Shown one piece after another: positions 17,057 through 23,836 of a stretch of DNA of 30,298 nt. The stretch comes from JADGQN01 sp035315185 (GTDB lineage Bacteria > Desulfobacterota > Syntrophorhabdia > Syntrophorhabdales > WCHB1-27): positions 1-30,298 of the forward strand of contig DATFYE010000098.1 of NCBI GenBank assembly GCA_035315185.1, written 5' to 3'. A program made the position numbers and the translations under genes. The first letter of the stretch is position 1. Each line of letters opens with the position of its first letter. The notes under the pieces are model-generated. The model worked only from the letters and a program-made list of their open reading frames with translations. It had not been told where the DNA came from and searched no databases.

Positions 17057-17464
17057 CTAGAATTTCTCCTTATCGGCTTCAAGGCCGGGATACGGCCCGT
17101 TCTTAATCTCAAGCACGTGCGTGTTATCATTCAGTATCTCGTATCCGTGACCCCCATCAAGGAACACCATGCAGTCTCCGGCCTGTAGTATGAGTTGAGC
17201 TAGAATATCCCGGTTTCTATCAAAAACATCTGCCTTCACACGTCCCGAAAGAACCACTATCGCCTCTTGGGTATGGCTTGCCACGCGAGGACTGGGTAAG
17301 TGTATGTGACTTTGTAGCTTCTTGCCTGACTGATACCCCCACGACAAGACCTGAATAAAATCCGCCTCTTTGGAGTAAGGCTTAAGACCGTCGGGAAGAT
17401 TTGTCCCTATTTTGTATGCAAGAAGAGCTCCTGATGCATCCCTTACTTCCACAACATTATCCAT
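17057..17464 (-). CDS. Cupin-fold protein (WxcM/FdtA-like, sugar-nucleotide related)
   Basis: A 135-residue single-domain cupin. The two beta-barrel motifs are visible as GYQSGKKLQSHIHL...HTQEAIVVLSGRVKADVFD (about 47-82) and LQAGDCMVFLDGGHGYEIL (about 93-111). Histidines H55, H57 and H66 are possible metal ligands. In polysaccharide clusters small cupins are epimerases, isomerases or unassigned binding proteins; no specific reaction can be assigned here. It precedes the methyltransferase with no gap (stop TAG, then GTG). ATG start with AGGAGA 8 bases upstream. An 18-base near-palindrome lies just before the start. Confidence 0.7.
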   Translation of the reverse strand: MDNVVEVRDASGALLAYKIGTNLPDGLKPYSKEADFIQVLSWGYQSGKKLQSHIHLPSPRVASHTQEAIVVLSGRVKADVFDRNRDILAQLILQAGDCMVFLDGGHGYEILNDNTHVLEIKNGPYPGLEADKEKF

Positions 17465-17485
17465 GATAAATCTCTCCTGTATAAC

Positions 17486-17503
17486 TAGACATAACGTTGT
17501 CTA
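17486..17503. promoter_or_regulatory. Inverted repeat upstream of the cupin gene (possible operator)
   Basis: TAGACA at 17486-17491 and TGTCTA at 17498-17503 are reverse complements with 6 bases between. The site starts 22 bases upstream of the cupin ATG, in a 78-base gap that is one of the longer spacers of the left block. It could be an operator for an internal promoter or a small RNA hairpin before the cupin - methyltransferase - aminotransferase set. No clear -10/-35 pair was identified. Confidence 0.3.
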
Positions 17504-17542
17504 AGGCGGTAGGCGGCATGGGTGGAAATTAGAAAGAAATGC

Positions 17543-18460
17543 TTAGATGGTCTTATACAGGGAAAACGGTTGATAGAAGTTGTATAACTTCACCAATTCC
17601 TTGACCCCATCTTCAAGGCTGAACTTGGGTTCGTATCCCAGTTTACGAAGCTTGTCAAAGGAAATAACGAAGTTCCTTACATCGAAGTCCTTCATGTCTG
17701 AGTCAATAATTTTGCAACGGGTTGCCTTTTGGACCTGCTCTGCAATTTCCATTTTAGAGTGATTCAATGAAGTATGCCCGACATTGAAAACTTGCCCTTT
17801 CATCTGCGGAATATGATCAAGTGTGAAGAGATACCCTGCTATAGCGTCCCGGATATGCAGAAAAGTCCGTTTGGTAGTGCTTTCAAACAGCACCAGACAC
17901 CGTTCGCGTACTCCTTTGTAAGCGAAGTCGTTTACCAGCAGGTCCACACGCATTCGAGGACTCACGCCGAATATTGTGGCGAAGCGAAGGGCCACGGTAT
18001 TTTCGCGTTTGAGAAGAATTTGCTCTGCCTGATACTTGGTAATTCCATAAAGGCTCACCGGGTCCACCCCGGAATCTTCTGAGCATACGGCGCCAGATTT
18101 TCCGTAGAACGAGGTCGTTGAAGCATATATGAGAACCTGGTTCTTGCTGAGAAGCTTTCCCAATCGGCGGGAGGCATCCACATTGATGAGTTTTGCAGAG
18201 TGAGGATTAGCTTCACAGGCTGGGTACCCGCTTATGCCCGCCAAATGAAATATTACATCGTAACCTTTTACTGTTTCTTCTCTAATATTTCTAATATCTT
18301 CCCGCTCTATTTTAAGCCTCGGTTCGTTCACGAGATGCAGCACCGAATCATAGCCGTACATGAAGTTATCAAGAATGGTGACTTTGTGGCCGCGATTAAG
18401 AAGCTCTTCAACCAGCACCGTTCCTTTGTATCCTGCACCACCCGTCACTAGAATCTTCAT
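17543..18460 (-). CDS. NAD-dependent epimerase/dehydratase (extended SDR)
   Basis: A 305-residue extended SDR. The NAD-binding motif GGAGYKGT is at 7-14, VIFHLAGISGYPACE follows (about 69-84), the catalytic YASTTSFYG is about 112-120, and Y138 and K142 lie in YGITKYQAEQ. The Y-x3-K pair and TSFYG are typical of NDP-sugar epimerases and reductases. The product could be an epimerised deoxy-sugar for the adjacent aminotransferase and cupin. The ATG at 18458-18460 is chosen because AGGAGG sits 5 bases upstream; the longer frame starting 13 codons earlier has no such site. It follows the wzt gene after a 66-base gap. Confidence 0.87.
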   Translation of the reverse strand: MKILVTGGAGYKGTVLVEELLNRGHKVTILDNFMYGYDSVLHLVNEPRLKIEREDIRNIREETVKGYDVIFHLAGISGYPACEANPHSAKLINVDASRRLGKLLSKNQVLIYASTTSFYGKSGAVCSEDSGVDPVSLYGITKYQAEQILLKRENTVALRFATIFGVSPRMRVDLLVNDFAYKGVRERCLVLFESTTKRTFLHIRDAIAGYLFTLDHIPQMKGQVFNVGHTSLNHSKMEIAEQVQKATRCKIIDSDMKDFDVRNFVISFDKLRKLGYEPKFSLEDGVKELVKLYNFYQPFSLYKTI

Positions 18461-18526
18461 ATTGCCTCCTGTACGATCTGATGGCCTTTTATTCGGCATG
18501 TCAAACGGGATTGAAGTAGAAAAATG

Positions 18527-19837
18527 CTAATTAAGACGCCATTGAGCCTGGATGAGGCAAAGACCATGTGATGCCCAAGGTACCTCGCCCGAAGGGTGGA
18601 AAGCACCTTCCACGACTGTTAGCTCGGTTGCGTTATCTACTCTATCCAGATAATCGGCACCTATAAAACCGCTCTCACGTAAGCAATATCCCACCGTATA
18701 CTTACCGGGTGGTAAAGGAAGTTTTGTTATTCTGCAGACGAAGGCCCCCGTGGGCGGAAGATCACCAAAACTTTCCCGGGTTAATCCGTTATAATGAATA
18801 AAGACAGGAATTCCGAACTGCGTCTTAACTGTGATAACCGCAATAAGTTTGTTGTAGTTGTGACCGGAAAAGTTCTGGAACGGCAGATGGATTTCCAGGT
18901 CTTGGCCGGAAAGGGCACGATCTATTCTATCTCCACGGATATCCCGAAATTCGATGGAACTTATTTGAACTTCCCCTGTGCCTTCACGATTGGTGAAATC
19001 AAGAAGCCCTTCAGTTTCACTGTTGAGGCTGTGTAGGTAATGGTTGATCGCGTCAGTCTGTGAGCCAAAATACTGTAGACGGCCACCGTCCAGCACAAGG
19101 CCGGACTTGCAAAGAGTTTGCACGGCGGCCATATTATGGCTTACAAATAGTATTGTTCTTGTCTTACTTGCTATATCTTTCATTTTTCCGAGGCACTTTT
19201 CCTGAAAAGCAGCATCTCCGACTGCCAGGACCTCATCAACAAGTAGAATTTCCGGGTCAAGATGCGCTGCTACGGCAAATGCCAGGCGGACGTACATGCC
19301 GCTGCTATAATGTTTGACCGGCGTGTCGATAAACTTTTCCACCTCGGCGAAAGCCACGATTTCGTCAAACTTCCGGTCGACCTCTTTCTTTGTCATACCG
19401 AGAATAGTGCCATTGAGAAATATGTTTTCGCGGCCGGTCAATTCCGGATGGAAGCCTGTTCCTACCTCAAGTAGGCTGGCGACCCGGCCAAGGATAGTTA
19501 CCCGTCCCGAGGTTGGCTCGGCAATGTGGGAAAGGATCTTGAGGAGCGTGCTTTTGCCGGCGCCGTTACGGCCGATTATCCCGAGGACTTCTCCTTGTCT
19601 TACGTCAAGGGAGACATCCTTCACGGCCCAGATGATGTCGTTCTCCTCACTGATCGGCGACTGCGGGCTGTGGGAGAACTGGTCGAAATGGGTGAGTTTG
19701 CGCAAGCGCCTGTAGTTATTCATGGGTGCCGTGACCCAGGAAGCAAGGGAACCAATGAAGGTATCGTGCTTCTTTTCTTGCGTACCGATACGGTAGAGTT
19801 TGGACAGGTTTTCGACTTTGATGGCGAGATTACTCAT
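18527..19837 (-). CDS. wzt: ABC transporter ATP-binding protein with C-terminal glycan-binding-type domain (Wzt)
   Basis: A 436-residue ABC ATPase of the polysaccharide exporter type. Walker A GRNGAGKST is at 89-97, the signature YSSGMYVRLAF runs 177-187, Walker B LLVDE is at 198-202, and the switch histidine is H234. Beyond about residue 285 there is an extra beta-rich domain of ~150 residues like the C-terminal domain of Wzt, which in E. coli O8/O9a recognises the modified non-reducing end of the O-antigen before export. With wzm it would form the inner-membrane exporter. The ATG has no convincing Shine-Dalgarno; it lies in the tail of the upstream four-helix-bundle frame, whose restored reading frame ends 8 bases after this start begins, so coupling is possible. 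Confidence 0.92.
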   Translation of the reverse strand: MSNLAIKVENLSKLYRIGTQEKKHDTFIGSLASWVTAPMNNYRRLRKLTHFDQFSHSPQSPISEENDIIWAVKDVSLDVRQGEVLGIIGRNGAGKSTLLKILSHIAEPTSGRVTILGRVASLLEVGTGFHPELTGRENIFLNGTILGMTKKEVDRKFDEIVAFAEVEKFIDTPVKHYSSGMYVRLAFAVAAHLDPEILLVDEVLAVGDAAFQEKCLGKMKDIASKTRTILFVSHNMAAVQTLCKSGLVLDGGRLQYFGSQTDAINHYLHSLNSETEGLLDFTNREGTGEVQISSIEFRDIRGDRIDRALSGQDLEIHLPFQNFSGHNYNKLIAVITVKTQFGIPVFIHYNGLTRESFGDLPPTGAFVCRITKLPLPPGKYTVGYCLRESGFIGADYLDRVDNATELTVVEGAFHPSGEVPWASHGLCLIQAQWRLN

Positions 19838-20248
19838 TGTTAATGCTCGACGGGGGACGGGAGACGGGGGACCGGGAATTTAGTCCAGAGGGACGGAGTG
19901 CTTTCCGAAACGCCTGGAGTTTCACGAAAAGCTTATGTCCGTGTTCGCTCATTTCGGCAGGAATGTCATCCGATAGATATTTTCGTTTTTCTATTATGTC
20001 GAAGCAAGCGACGGTTTCAAGATAGGACCTTAACGCGACTCCAGGAAGCGGCTCTGCTCTAAATTGCTCTGCCCAGTCGAGCCTTCAGCAATATTCAGCC
20101 CTATTGAGGTGGCTGCTCGTATGACCTGTGATTGAAGATTGAACTTCTCTATTTCGGGCAGAAACTGAACGGCTTCATAAACCCTGTCCAGATAATCGAG
20201 GGCAAGCTTATAAATCTCTAGGTCCTGAAATTTATACTTTGCGGCCAT
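19830..20248 (-). pseudogene. Four-helix-bundle protein (23S rRNA IVP-like), frameshifted, copy 2
   Basis: The ATG frame (MAAKYKFQDLEIYKLAL...) is a typical four-helix-bundle / 23S rRNA intervening-sequence protein with the family core AATSIGLNIAEG, but it stops at 20030 after 72 residues. In the next frame the family continues without loss: ALRSYLETVACFDIIEKRKYL and on to a TAA at 19830-19832. One missing G near 20038-20043 (LE- should be LGV) joins the halves: the span is 419 bases, and 420 would give an intact 139-residue protein of usual length. The last residues (PVSRPPSS) are encoded by the G-rich tandem repeat beside it. It lies between wzm and wzt. A sequencing error is the main alternative to a real lesion. 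Confidence 0.82.
19849..19877. repeat. G-rich degenerate tandem repeat, left flank of copy 2
   Basis: About four units of the form GACGGGG/GACGGGA run from 19849 to 19877. GGGGGACCGG at 19866-19875 is a perfect reverse complement of CCGGTCCCCC at 20262-20271 on the other side of the four-helix-bundle gene. On the minus strand it encodes the C-terminal residues of that frame, just before the wzt start. Confidence 0.7.
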
Positions 20249-20261
20249 TTATTGTGTTTCT

Positions 20262-20293
20262 CCGGTCCCCCATCATCGGTCTGCCGTCCACTC
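20262..20293. repeat. Inverted partner repeat, right flank of copy 2
   Basis: CCGGTCCCCC (20262-20271) followed by the looser units ATCGGTCTG and CCGTCC up to the wzm stop at 20292-20294. It fills the gap between the wzm stop and the start of the four-helix-bundle gene. The first 10 bases match the left flank perfectly in inverted orientation. Confidence 0.6.
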
Positions 20294-21107
20294 ATGCTAC
20301 ATCAGCAAATACCCTTTCCATCTTCCGGAAATAGAATGCACCAGAAAGGAGAATGAGTAGGGTGCTCAGTGTGCCCATAGCGATCAGGTCCCAGGGCATG
20401 GGATTGGTGCCAAGGAGCGCAGATCGGAAACCTTCGATTATTCCGGCCATGGGATAAAGACCGTAAACAAGCCGATATCTCGATGGAATCAGCGACACCG
20501 GCCAAACGACAGGCGCAGCATAAAGAAGAAGTTGCGCAAGGAAAGGTACGGCGAATTTGATGTCGCGGTATTGAATTGCCAAAGCAGACAGCCACATGCC
20601 AATTCCCGACGCGGCGCATATCATGAGAAGTAGCAGGAATGGCAAGAATACGGCATTCCATGCGGGTGCAATCTTAAACCAGACCATCATTGCGGCTAGG
20701 ATGAGGAATGCAATGCCAAAATCGATAAGACCTGACAATACAGGCGTCATGGGAATGATAAGTCGCGGGAAGTAGACCTTCGTGAGAAGGTTAGTGTTTC
20801 CCACCAGGCTGTTACTGGAACTCGTCACGGCCGTCGAAAAATAGGTCCAGGGGACCAGCGCGACAAAGGCAAAAATAGGGTAGGGCACTCCATCACTCGG
20901 AATCTTTGCCAGTCTCCCAAAGACGATTGAAAAAATAACCATAGTGGCAAGAGGGCGTATAATGGCCCATGTCAGACCTAAAATGGTCTGCTTGTAGAGA
21001 ACTTTAACCTCCTTCCACACGAGAAAGTAGAACAGGTCCTTGTAACGGAGTAGTTCCCGTAGATTGATGAGTTGCCAGCCCTTAGTGGATTCGATGATGG
21101 TCTGCAT
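20292..21107 (-). CDS. wzm: ABC transporter permease for polysaccharide export (Wzm)
   Basis: A 271-residue membrane protein of the ABC-2 / Wzm type with six hydrophobic segments. The N-terminal amphipathic stretch (LRELLRYKDLFYFLVWKEVKVLYKQTILG) precedes the first helix as in family members, and VPWTYFSTAVTSSSNSLVGN with KVYFPRLIIP (about 85-120) is the conserved coupling region. It forms the inner-membrane channel with the Wzt ATPase. It is full length and intact. Both sides carry short tandem repeats and a frameshifted four-helix-bundle gene. Its start has only a weak ribosome site (AAAGAGA) formed by the repeat tract. Confidence 0.92.
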   Translation of the reverse strand: MQTIIESTKGWQLINLRELLRYKDLFYFLVWKEVKVLYKQTILGLTWAIIRPLATMVIFSIVFGRLAKIPSDGVPYPIFAFVALVPWTYFSTAVTSSSNSLVGNTNLLTKVYFPRLIIPMTPVLSGLIDFGIAFLILAAMMVWFKIAPAWNAVFLPFLLLLMICAASGIGMWLSALAIQYRDIKFAVPFLAQLLLYAAPVVWPVSLIPSRYRLVYGLYPMAGIIEGFRSALLGTNPMPWDLIAMGTLSTLLILLSGAFYFRKMERVFADVA

Positions 21108-21110
21108 TCT

Positions 21111-21180
21111 GGTCTCTTTGGTCTATTTAGTCTACCTAGTCCATCTAGTCTATTCGGTCTGTCTGGTCTGTCTCGTCTCT
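21111..21180. repeat. Degenerate GTCT-type tandem repeat, left flank of copy 1
   Basis: About ten short units such as GTCTATTTA, GTCTACCTA, GTCTGTCTG fill the gap between wzm and the four-helix-bundle gene and run into its 3' end, where they encode the tail ETRQTRQTE. GTCTATTTAGTC (21121-21132) and GTCTGTCTCGTCT (21166-21178) have perfect reverse complements on the other side of the gene. The start region of wzm also lies at the edge of this tract. Confidence 0.75.
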
Positions 21181-21562
21181 TTGGCCGATCCGTGAGATGT
21201 GAAACTCGCTCTCAGGTACTTGATTAAAGCGGATATGATTCGGGCTGTTTTGTCTGCTTGAGAGTAAATGGTCCTGAACTGCTCATCAGAAATATAATTC
21301 AGGTCGAGTGCCACGTAGAGATGGCTCTGCACTTCGGCAGCCGATGACATAGAAACAAATAGAAACTGAACGAATTCTTTGTCAGATTTCCTCACAAAAC
21401 CCTCAGCTATATTGGCCATGACGGAAGTGGCGGCTCGTTGTACCTGCCTGGCGAGCCCGAAATCTTTGTTAAAGTCTTTGGTGAAGGTCACCTTATAGAT
21501 TTCCCGCACAAGAGCTCTTGCCTCTCGCCAACATTCCAATCCTCAAATCGTGAAATTTTCAT
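21150..21562 (-). pseudogene. Four-helix-bundle protein (23S rRNA IVP-like), frameshifted, copy 1
   Basis: From a TTG at 21537-21539 the frame gives 129 residues with the family core (ECWREARALV, AATSVMANIAEGF, SDKEFVQFLFVSMSSAAEVQSHL). Such proteins usually start MKxxRFEDLxCW. That start is present just upstream in another frame: ATG at 21560-21562 reads MKISRFED, with AGGG 8 bases before it. One missing T at about 21539-21541 (GATTG for GATTTG) would join the two: the span is 413 bases, and 414 would give 137 residues. The gene therefore has either a one-base deletion, a sequencing error, or a poor TTG restart. It sits between the O-antigen ligase gene and wzm. Family members bind as pentamers and occur in 23S rRNA insertions and as retroelement accessory proteins. 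Confidence 0.82.
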
Positions 21563-21584
21563 AACCAACCCTATGCAACGTGTT

Positions 21585-21622
21585 GACTAAATAGACAAAT
21601 AGACTAGACAGACGAGACAGAC
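21585..21622. repeat. Inverted partner repeat, right flank of copy 1
   Basis: Units of the form GACTAAATAGAC (21585-21596) and AGACAGACGAGACAGAC (21606-21622). GACTAAATAGAC matches 21121-21132 perfectly in inverted orientation, and AGACGAGACAGAC (21610-21622) matches 21166-21178. The order of the two blocks is not nested, so only one pairing at a time is possible. The tract forms the last five codons (SVSSV) and stop of the O-antigen ligase gene. Confidence 0.75.
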
Positions 21623-23001
21623 TTCCTTCTTTCAACTCTCTGCTCGAGTCTGCTCATTGCGACGGCCAGGCCCAAAACGAACGATAAGAGGATTGCGTTT
21701 GATGGAATGTGGAGATTAAAGTCGAAGAGACTGAAAACTCCCATACTTGCCAGGGAGGCGACAAAGGCTGCTTTGAGATACCTATCTCGTCGCGTCCATG
21801 CGACACTCAGGACGTGCTTGCCAACGAAACCCAAAAAAACCAGCGTGAGCAGTGCACCAATTATTCCCAGTTCGACGAGGATCTCGATATAATCGTTGTG
21901 AGCATGTTGGTAGAACATCGCGATTCCATCGGGCTTGTACATCGGGAAAATGTGTTGAAAGGTGCCAAGCCCGGTCCCGAAGACCGGGAAGCCACGGAAG
22001 GCGGTGAGGCTGGCGGACCAGACCAGAAGGCGCTCGTTACTTGATATGCCCGACTGTGCAAATCTCTCTATAATAGGAGACACGCCGAGGTAGACGAGGT
22101 AGATGAAGAGCGCAACGACAAAACTGAGGATCGGGATCAAACTTTTTCTTGAAGGCGCACGCCATAAGGCGATGGACGCCAGGATCACGGTACCGACGAG
22201 AAAGGAGATGACCCCGCCCCTTGAGAGACTGAAGAAAATGGTCAGTGCCATGACCACCGCAAAGAAAATGTAGCGAATCCTACGGCTCGTAGACCTCGAC
22301 ATTAAACCAAGCCCAAACGAGAGAGGTGCAACCATGCACATCCATCCCGCAAAATGGTTTCTATTGACAAATGGACCGAAGGGGCTGGCTCTGGTGAGGC
22401 TGAGCTCGCGGAGCCAGTAGAGCTTGCCATTCCACGTGGCCTTCTGTGTTACGGCAAAAAGGGCAATAACAAAGCCGAAAATGGCGAGCACCCGGAGCAC
22501 GCTGCGTATCTCTTCATGTGAGCGCGGTGCGAGTGCGGCCAAGAGGAATACCATGAAGTATATGACGAGGCGCGAAAGCTCCATCTCGGTAGCAAATGGA
22601 TAAACACTTACAGCGTGAAAGGCAGGCGCTTCCGCCACAGATGCCGAGTTTTGGACAGAACCAAGAGGGCTGGCAGTAATGTTTGGCATTGACACCAGTT
22701 GGAGAAGGGTAGGGTGGATAGCGCCGACCCATCGCAAGGGCAGGGGGAGAAGCTGAAGTAGACCATATACAAGAAGAATTGCACCCAAGACAAAAAAATG
22801 TCTGGAAAACGGACGATCGCTAAATCCCTCCCAGCGCAGCATGAAGGCAGAGAAAAGGACTGCGGTGAGGATTCCAGTAATTGCTAATGCCCACGGTTCG
22901 ACTGCACCGAATAGCAGCGTCGCAAGCACTACAATAGCGAGCATTAGATGGGGCAGTGTCAGAGGCTTGCCCTCGCGCTTATCAGACCGTTGTGCTGTCA
23001 T
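21604..23001 (-). CDS. O-antigen ligase / polymerase family membrane protein
   Basis: A 465-residue polytopic protein with about ten hydrophobic segments and the large periplasmic loop of the O-antigen ligase (Wzy_C) family. FGPFVNRNHFAGW is at 208-220, the SRGG motif at 260-263, and the conserved FYQHAHNDYIEILVELGIIG at 363-382 with H366/H368. The family either polymerises repeat units or joins O-antigen to lipid A core; which applies here cannot be told. The ATG start has weak ribosome binding. The C-terminal SVSSV is encoded by the adjoining tandem repeat, so the original end of the gene may have been replaced. Confidence 0.88.
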   Translation of the reverse strand: MTAQRSDKREGKPLTLPHLMLAIVVLATLLFGAVEPWALAITGILTAVLFSAFMLRWEGFSDRPFSRHFFVLGAILLVYGLLQLLPLPLRWVGAIHPTLLQLVSMPNITASPLGSVQNSASVAEAPAFHAVSVYPFATEMELSRLVIYFMVFLLAALAPRSHEEIRSVLRVLAIFGFVIALFAVTQKATWNGKLYWLRELSLTRASPFGPFVNRNHFAGWMCMVAPLSFGLGLMSRSTSRRIRYIFFAVVMALTIFFSLSRGGVISFLVGTVILASIALWRAPSRKSLIPILSFVVALFIYLVYLGVSPIIERFAQSGISSNERLLVWSASLTAFRGFPVFGTGLGTFQHIFPMYKPDGIAMFYQHAHNDYIEILVELGIIGALLTLVFLGFVGKHVLSVAWTRRDRYLKAAFVASLASMGVFSLFDFNLHIPSNAILLSFVLGLAVAMSRLEQRVERRKSVSSV

Positions 23002-23022
23002 CGCGCGATTTGGCGTTACTCC

Positions 23023-23046
23023 ATCTCAACCTTAATCTCAACCTTG
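23023..23046. repeat. 12-bp direct repeat between cpsB-type and ligase genes
   Basis: ATCTCAACCTTA (23023-23034) is followed directly by ATCTCAACCTTG (23035-23046), 11 of 12 bases identical. It lies in the 69-base gap between the phosphatase stop and the ligase start. On the minus strand it reads AAGGTTGAG twice; the same word occurs in the 29.94-29.99 kb repeat. Confidence 0.7.
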
Positions 23047-23070
23047 TTCCTGCTATTCGTGGTTGTGTCT

Positions 23071-23784
23071 TTATTCAGTTACTGAATCGAGGATTTGCTG
23101 TGGGTTTTTGAAGAATACTCTCTCGGTAAAGTCTTTGCCGAACTGACGTCGAACTTCTTCATATGCTCTTGAGAGGATGGGCGCTCTGTGGCGCGTGCTG
23201 TGGCCATCAGATGCGATGAAGTCGGCAAACCCATTTTCTATCATGTTGTACGTAACTTTCCGTACCTCTTTCGCGACCTCCCTGGTCAGGCTCATGGCAG
23301 TTAGCTGAAACATGCAGCCCTGATCACGTAGTACCCGCAACGTGGCAAAATCCTTTGCGAAGTAGGCGTACCGCTCGGGATGGGTCACGATCGGTATCAG
23401 CCCTTTCTGTCTCAAGTTGAAGATTAGGCGGCCGGTATAGTACGGGATAATCTGAGAAGGAAACTCAATGAGAAGGTATGGAGAACCACCGAGGGTTGGC
23501 ACCTCTTGTTTTTCCAGGCGCTCCACCAGGTCCGGCACAATGCGCGCGTCACCACCAACGAAAAGCTTCGTGCCATTTGGCACCATGCTTTGTAACTCAT
23601 CTCGTGCCTGTTTGATGCTCTCTGTGGTGGTATCGTAAACATCCGGATATACGTGTGGGGTGCAGAAAATACAGGATGTTCCATCGTTAGCAGCCATCCT
23701 CACCATTGCAAGAGACTCCTCGACGCTGTCCGGCCCGTCGTCGATGCCCGGCAAGATATGACAATGAATGTCTATGAATCCCAA
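23071..23784 (-). CDS. CpsB/CapC-type tyrosine-protein phosphatase (PHP domain)
   Basis: A 237-residue PHP-fold phosphatase of the CpsB/YwqE family. Metal-binding motifs are visible: IHCHILPGIDDGPDS at 6-20, CTPHVYPD at 41-48, THPERY at 134-139 and SDGHSTRHR at 192-200. It would dephosphorylate the tyrosine tail of the BY-kinase encoded two genes upstream and so reset the polymerisation/export cycle. The start is TTG with AAAGGA 8 bases upstream; no ATG precedes the first metal motif. The last codons overlap a perfect 7-1-7 palindrome (ATTCAGT-T-ACTGAAT, 23073-23087). Confidence 0.9.
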   Translation of the reverse strand: MGFIDIHCHILPGIDDGPDSVEESLAMVRMAANDGTSCIFCTPHVYPDVYDTTTESIKQARDELQSMVPNGTKLFVGGDARIVPDLVERLEKQEVPTLGGSPYLLIEFPSQIIPYYTGRLIFNLRQKGLIPIVTHPERYAYFAKDFATLRVLRDQGCMFQLTAMSLTREVAKEVRKVTYNMIENGFADFIASDGHSTRHRAPILSRAYEEVRRQFGKDFTERVFFKNPQQILDSVTE

Positions 23785-23792
23785 CTCTGTGT

Positions 23793-23836
23793 CCTTTGCC
23801 CGTTGGCCTTTAGCCTTTAACCACTGGCCGTTTGCC
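23793..23836. repeat. Degenerate CCTTTAG-type repeat between TPR and phosphatase genes
   Basis: Short units with the pattern CCTTTGCC, CGTTGG, CCTTTAG, CCTTTAA, CCACTGG, CCGTTTGCC fill the whole gap from just before the phosphatase start to the TAG stop of the TPR gene at 23836-23838. No other function is visible in this stretch except the phosphatase ribosome site (AAAGGA on the minus strand), which is itself part of a unit. Confidence 0.6.

Noticed and set aside
19830..21626. Composite transposon around wzm
   Set aside because: The flanking genes are four-helix-bundle proteins, not transposases; the two copies and their repeats differ, and no target-site duplication was found.
23023..23046. 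CRISPR-like repeat
   Set aside because: Only two adjacent 12-base units with no spacers and no cas genes anywhere in the window.
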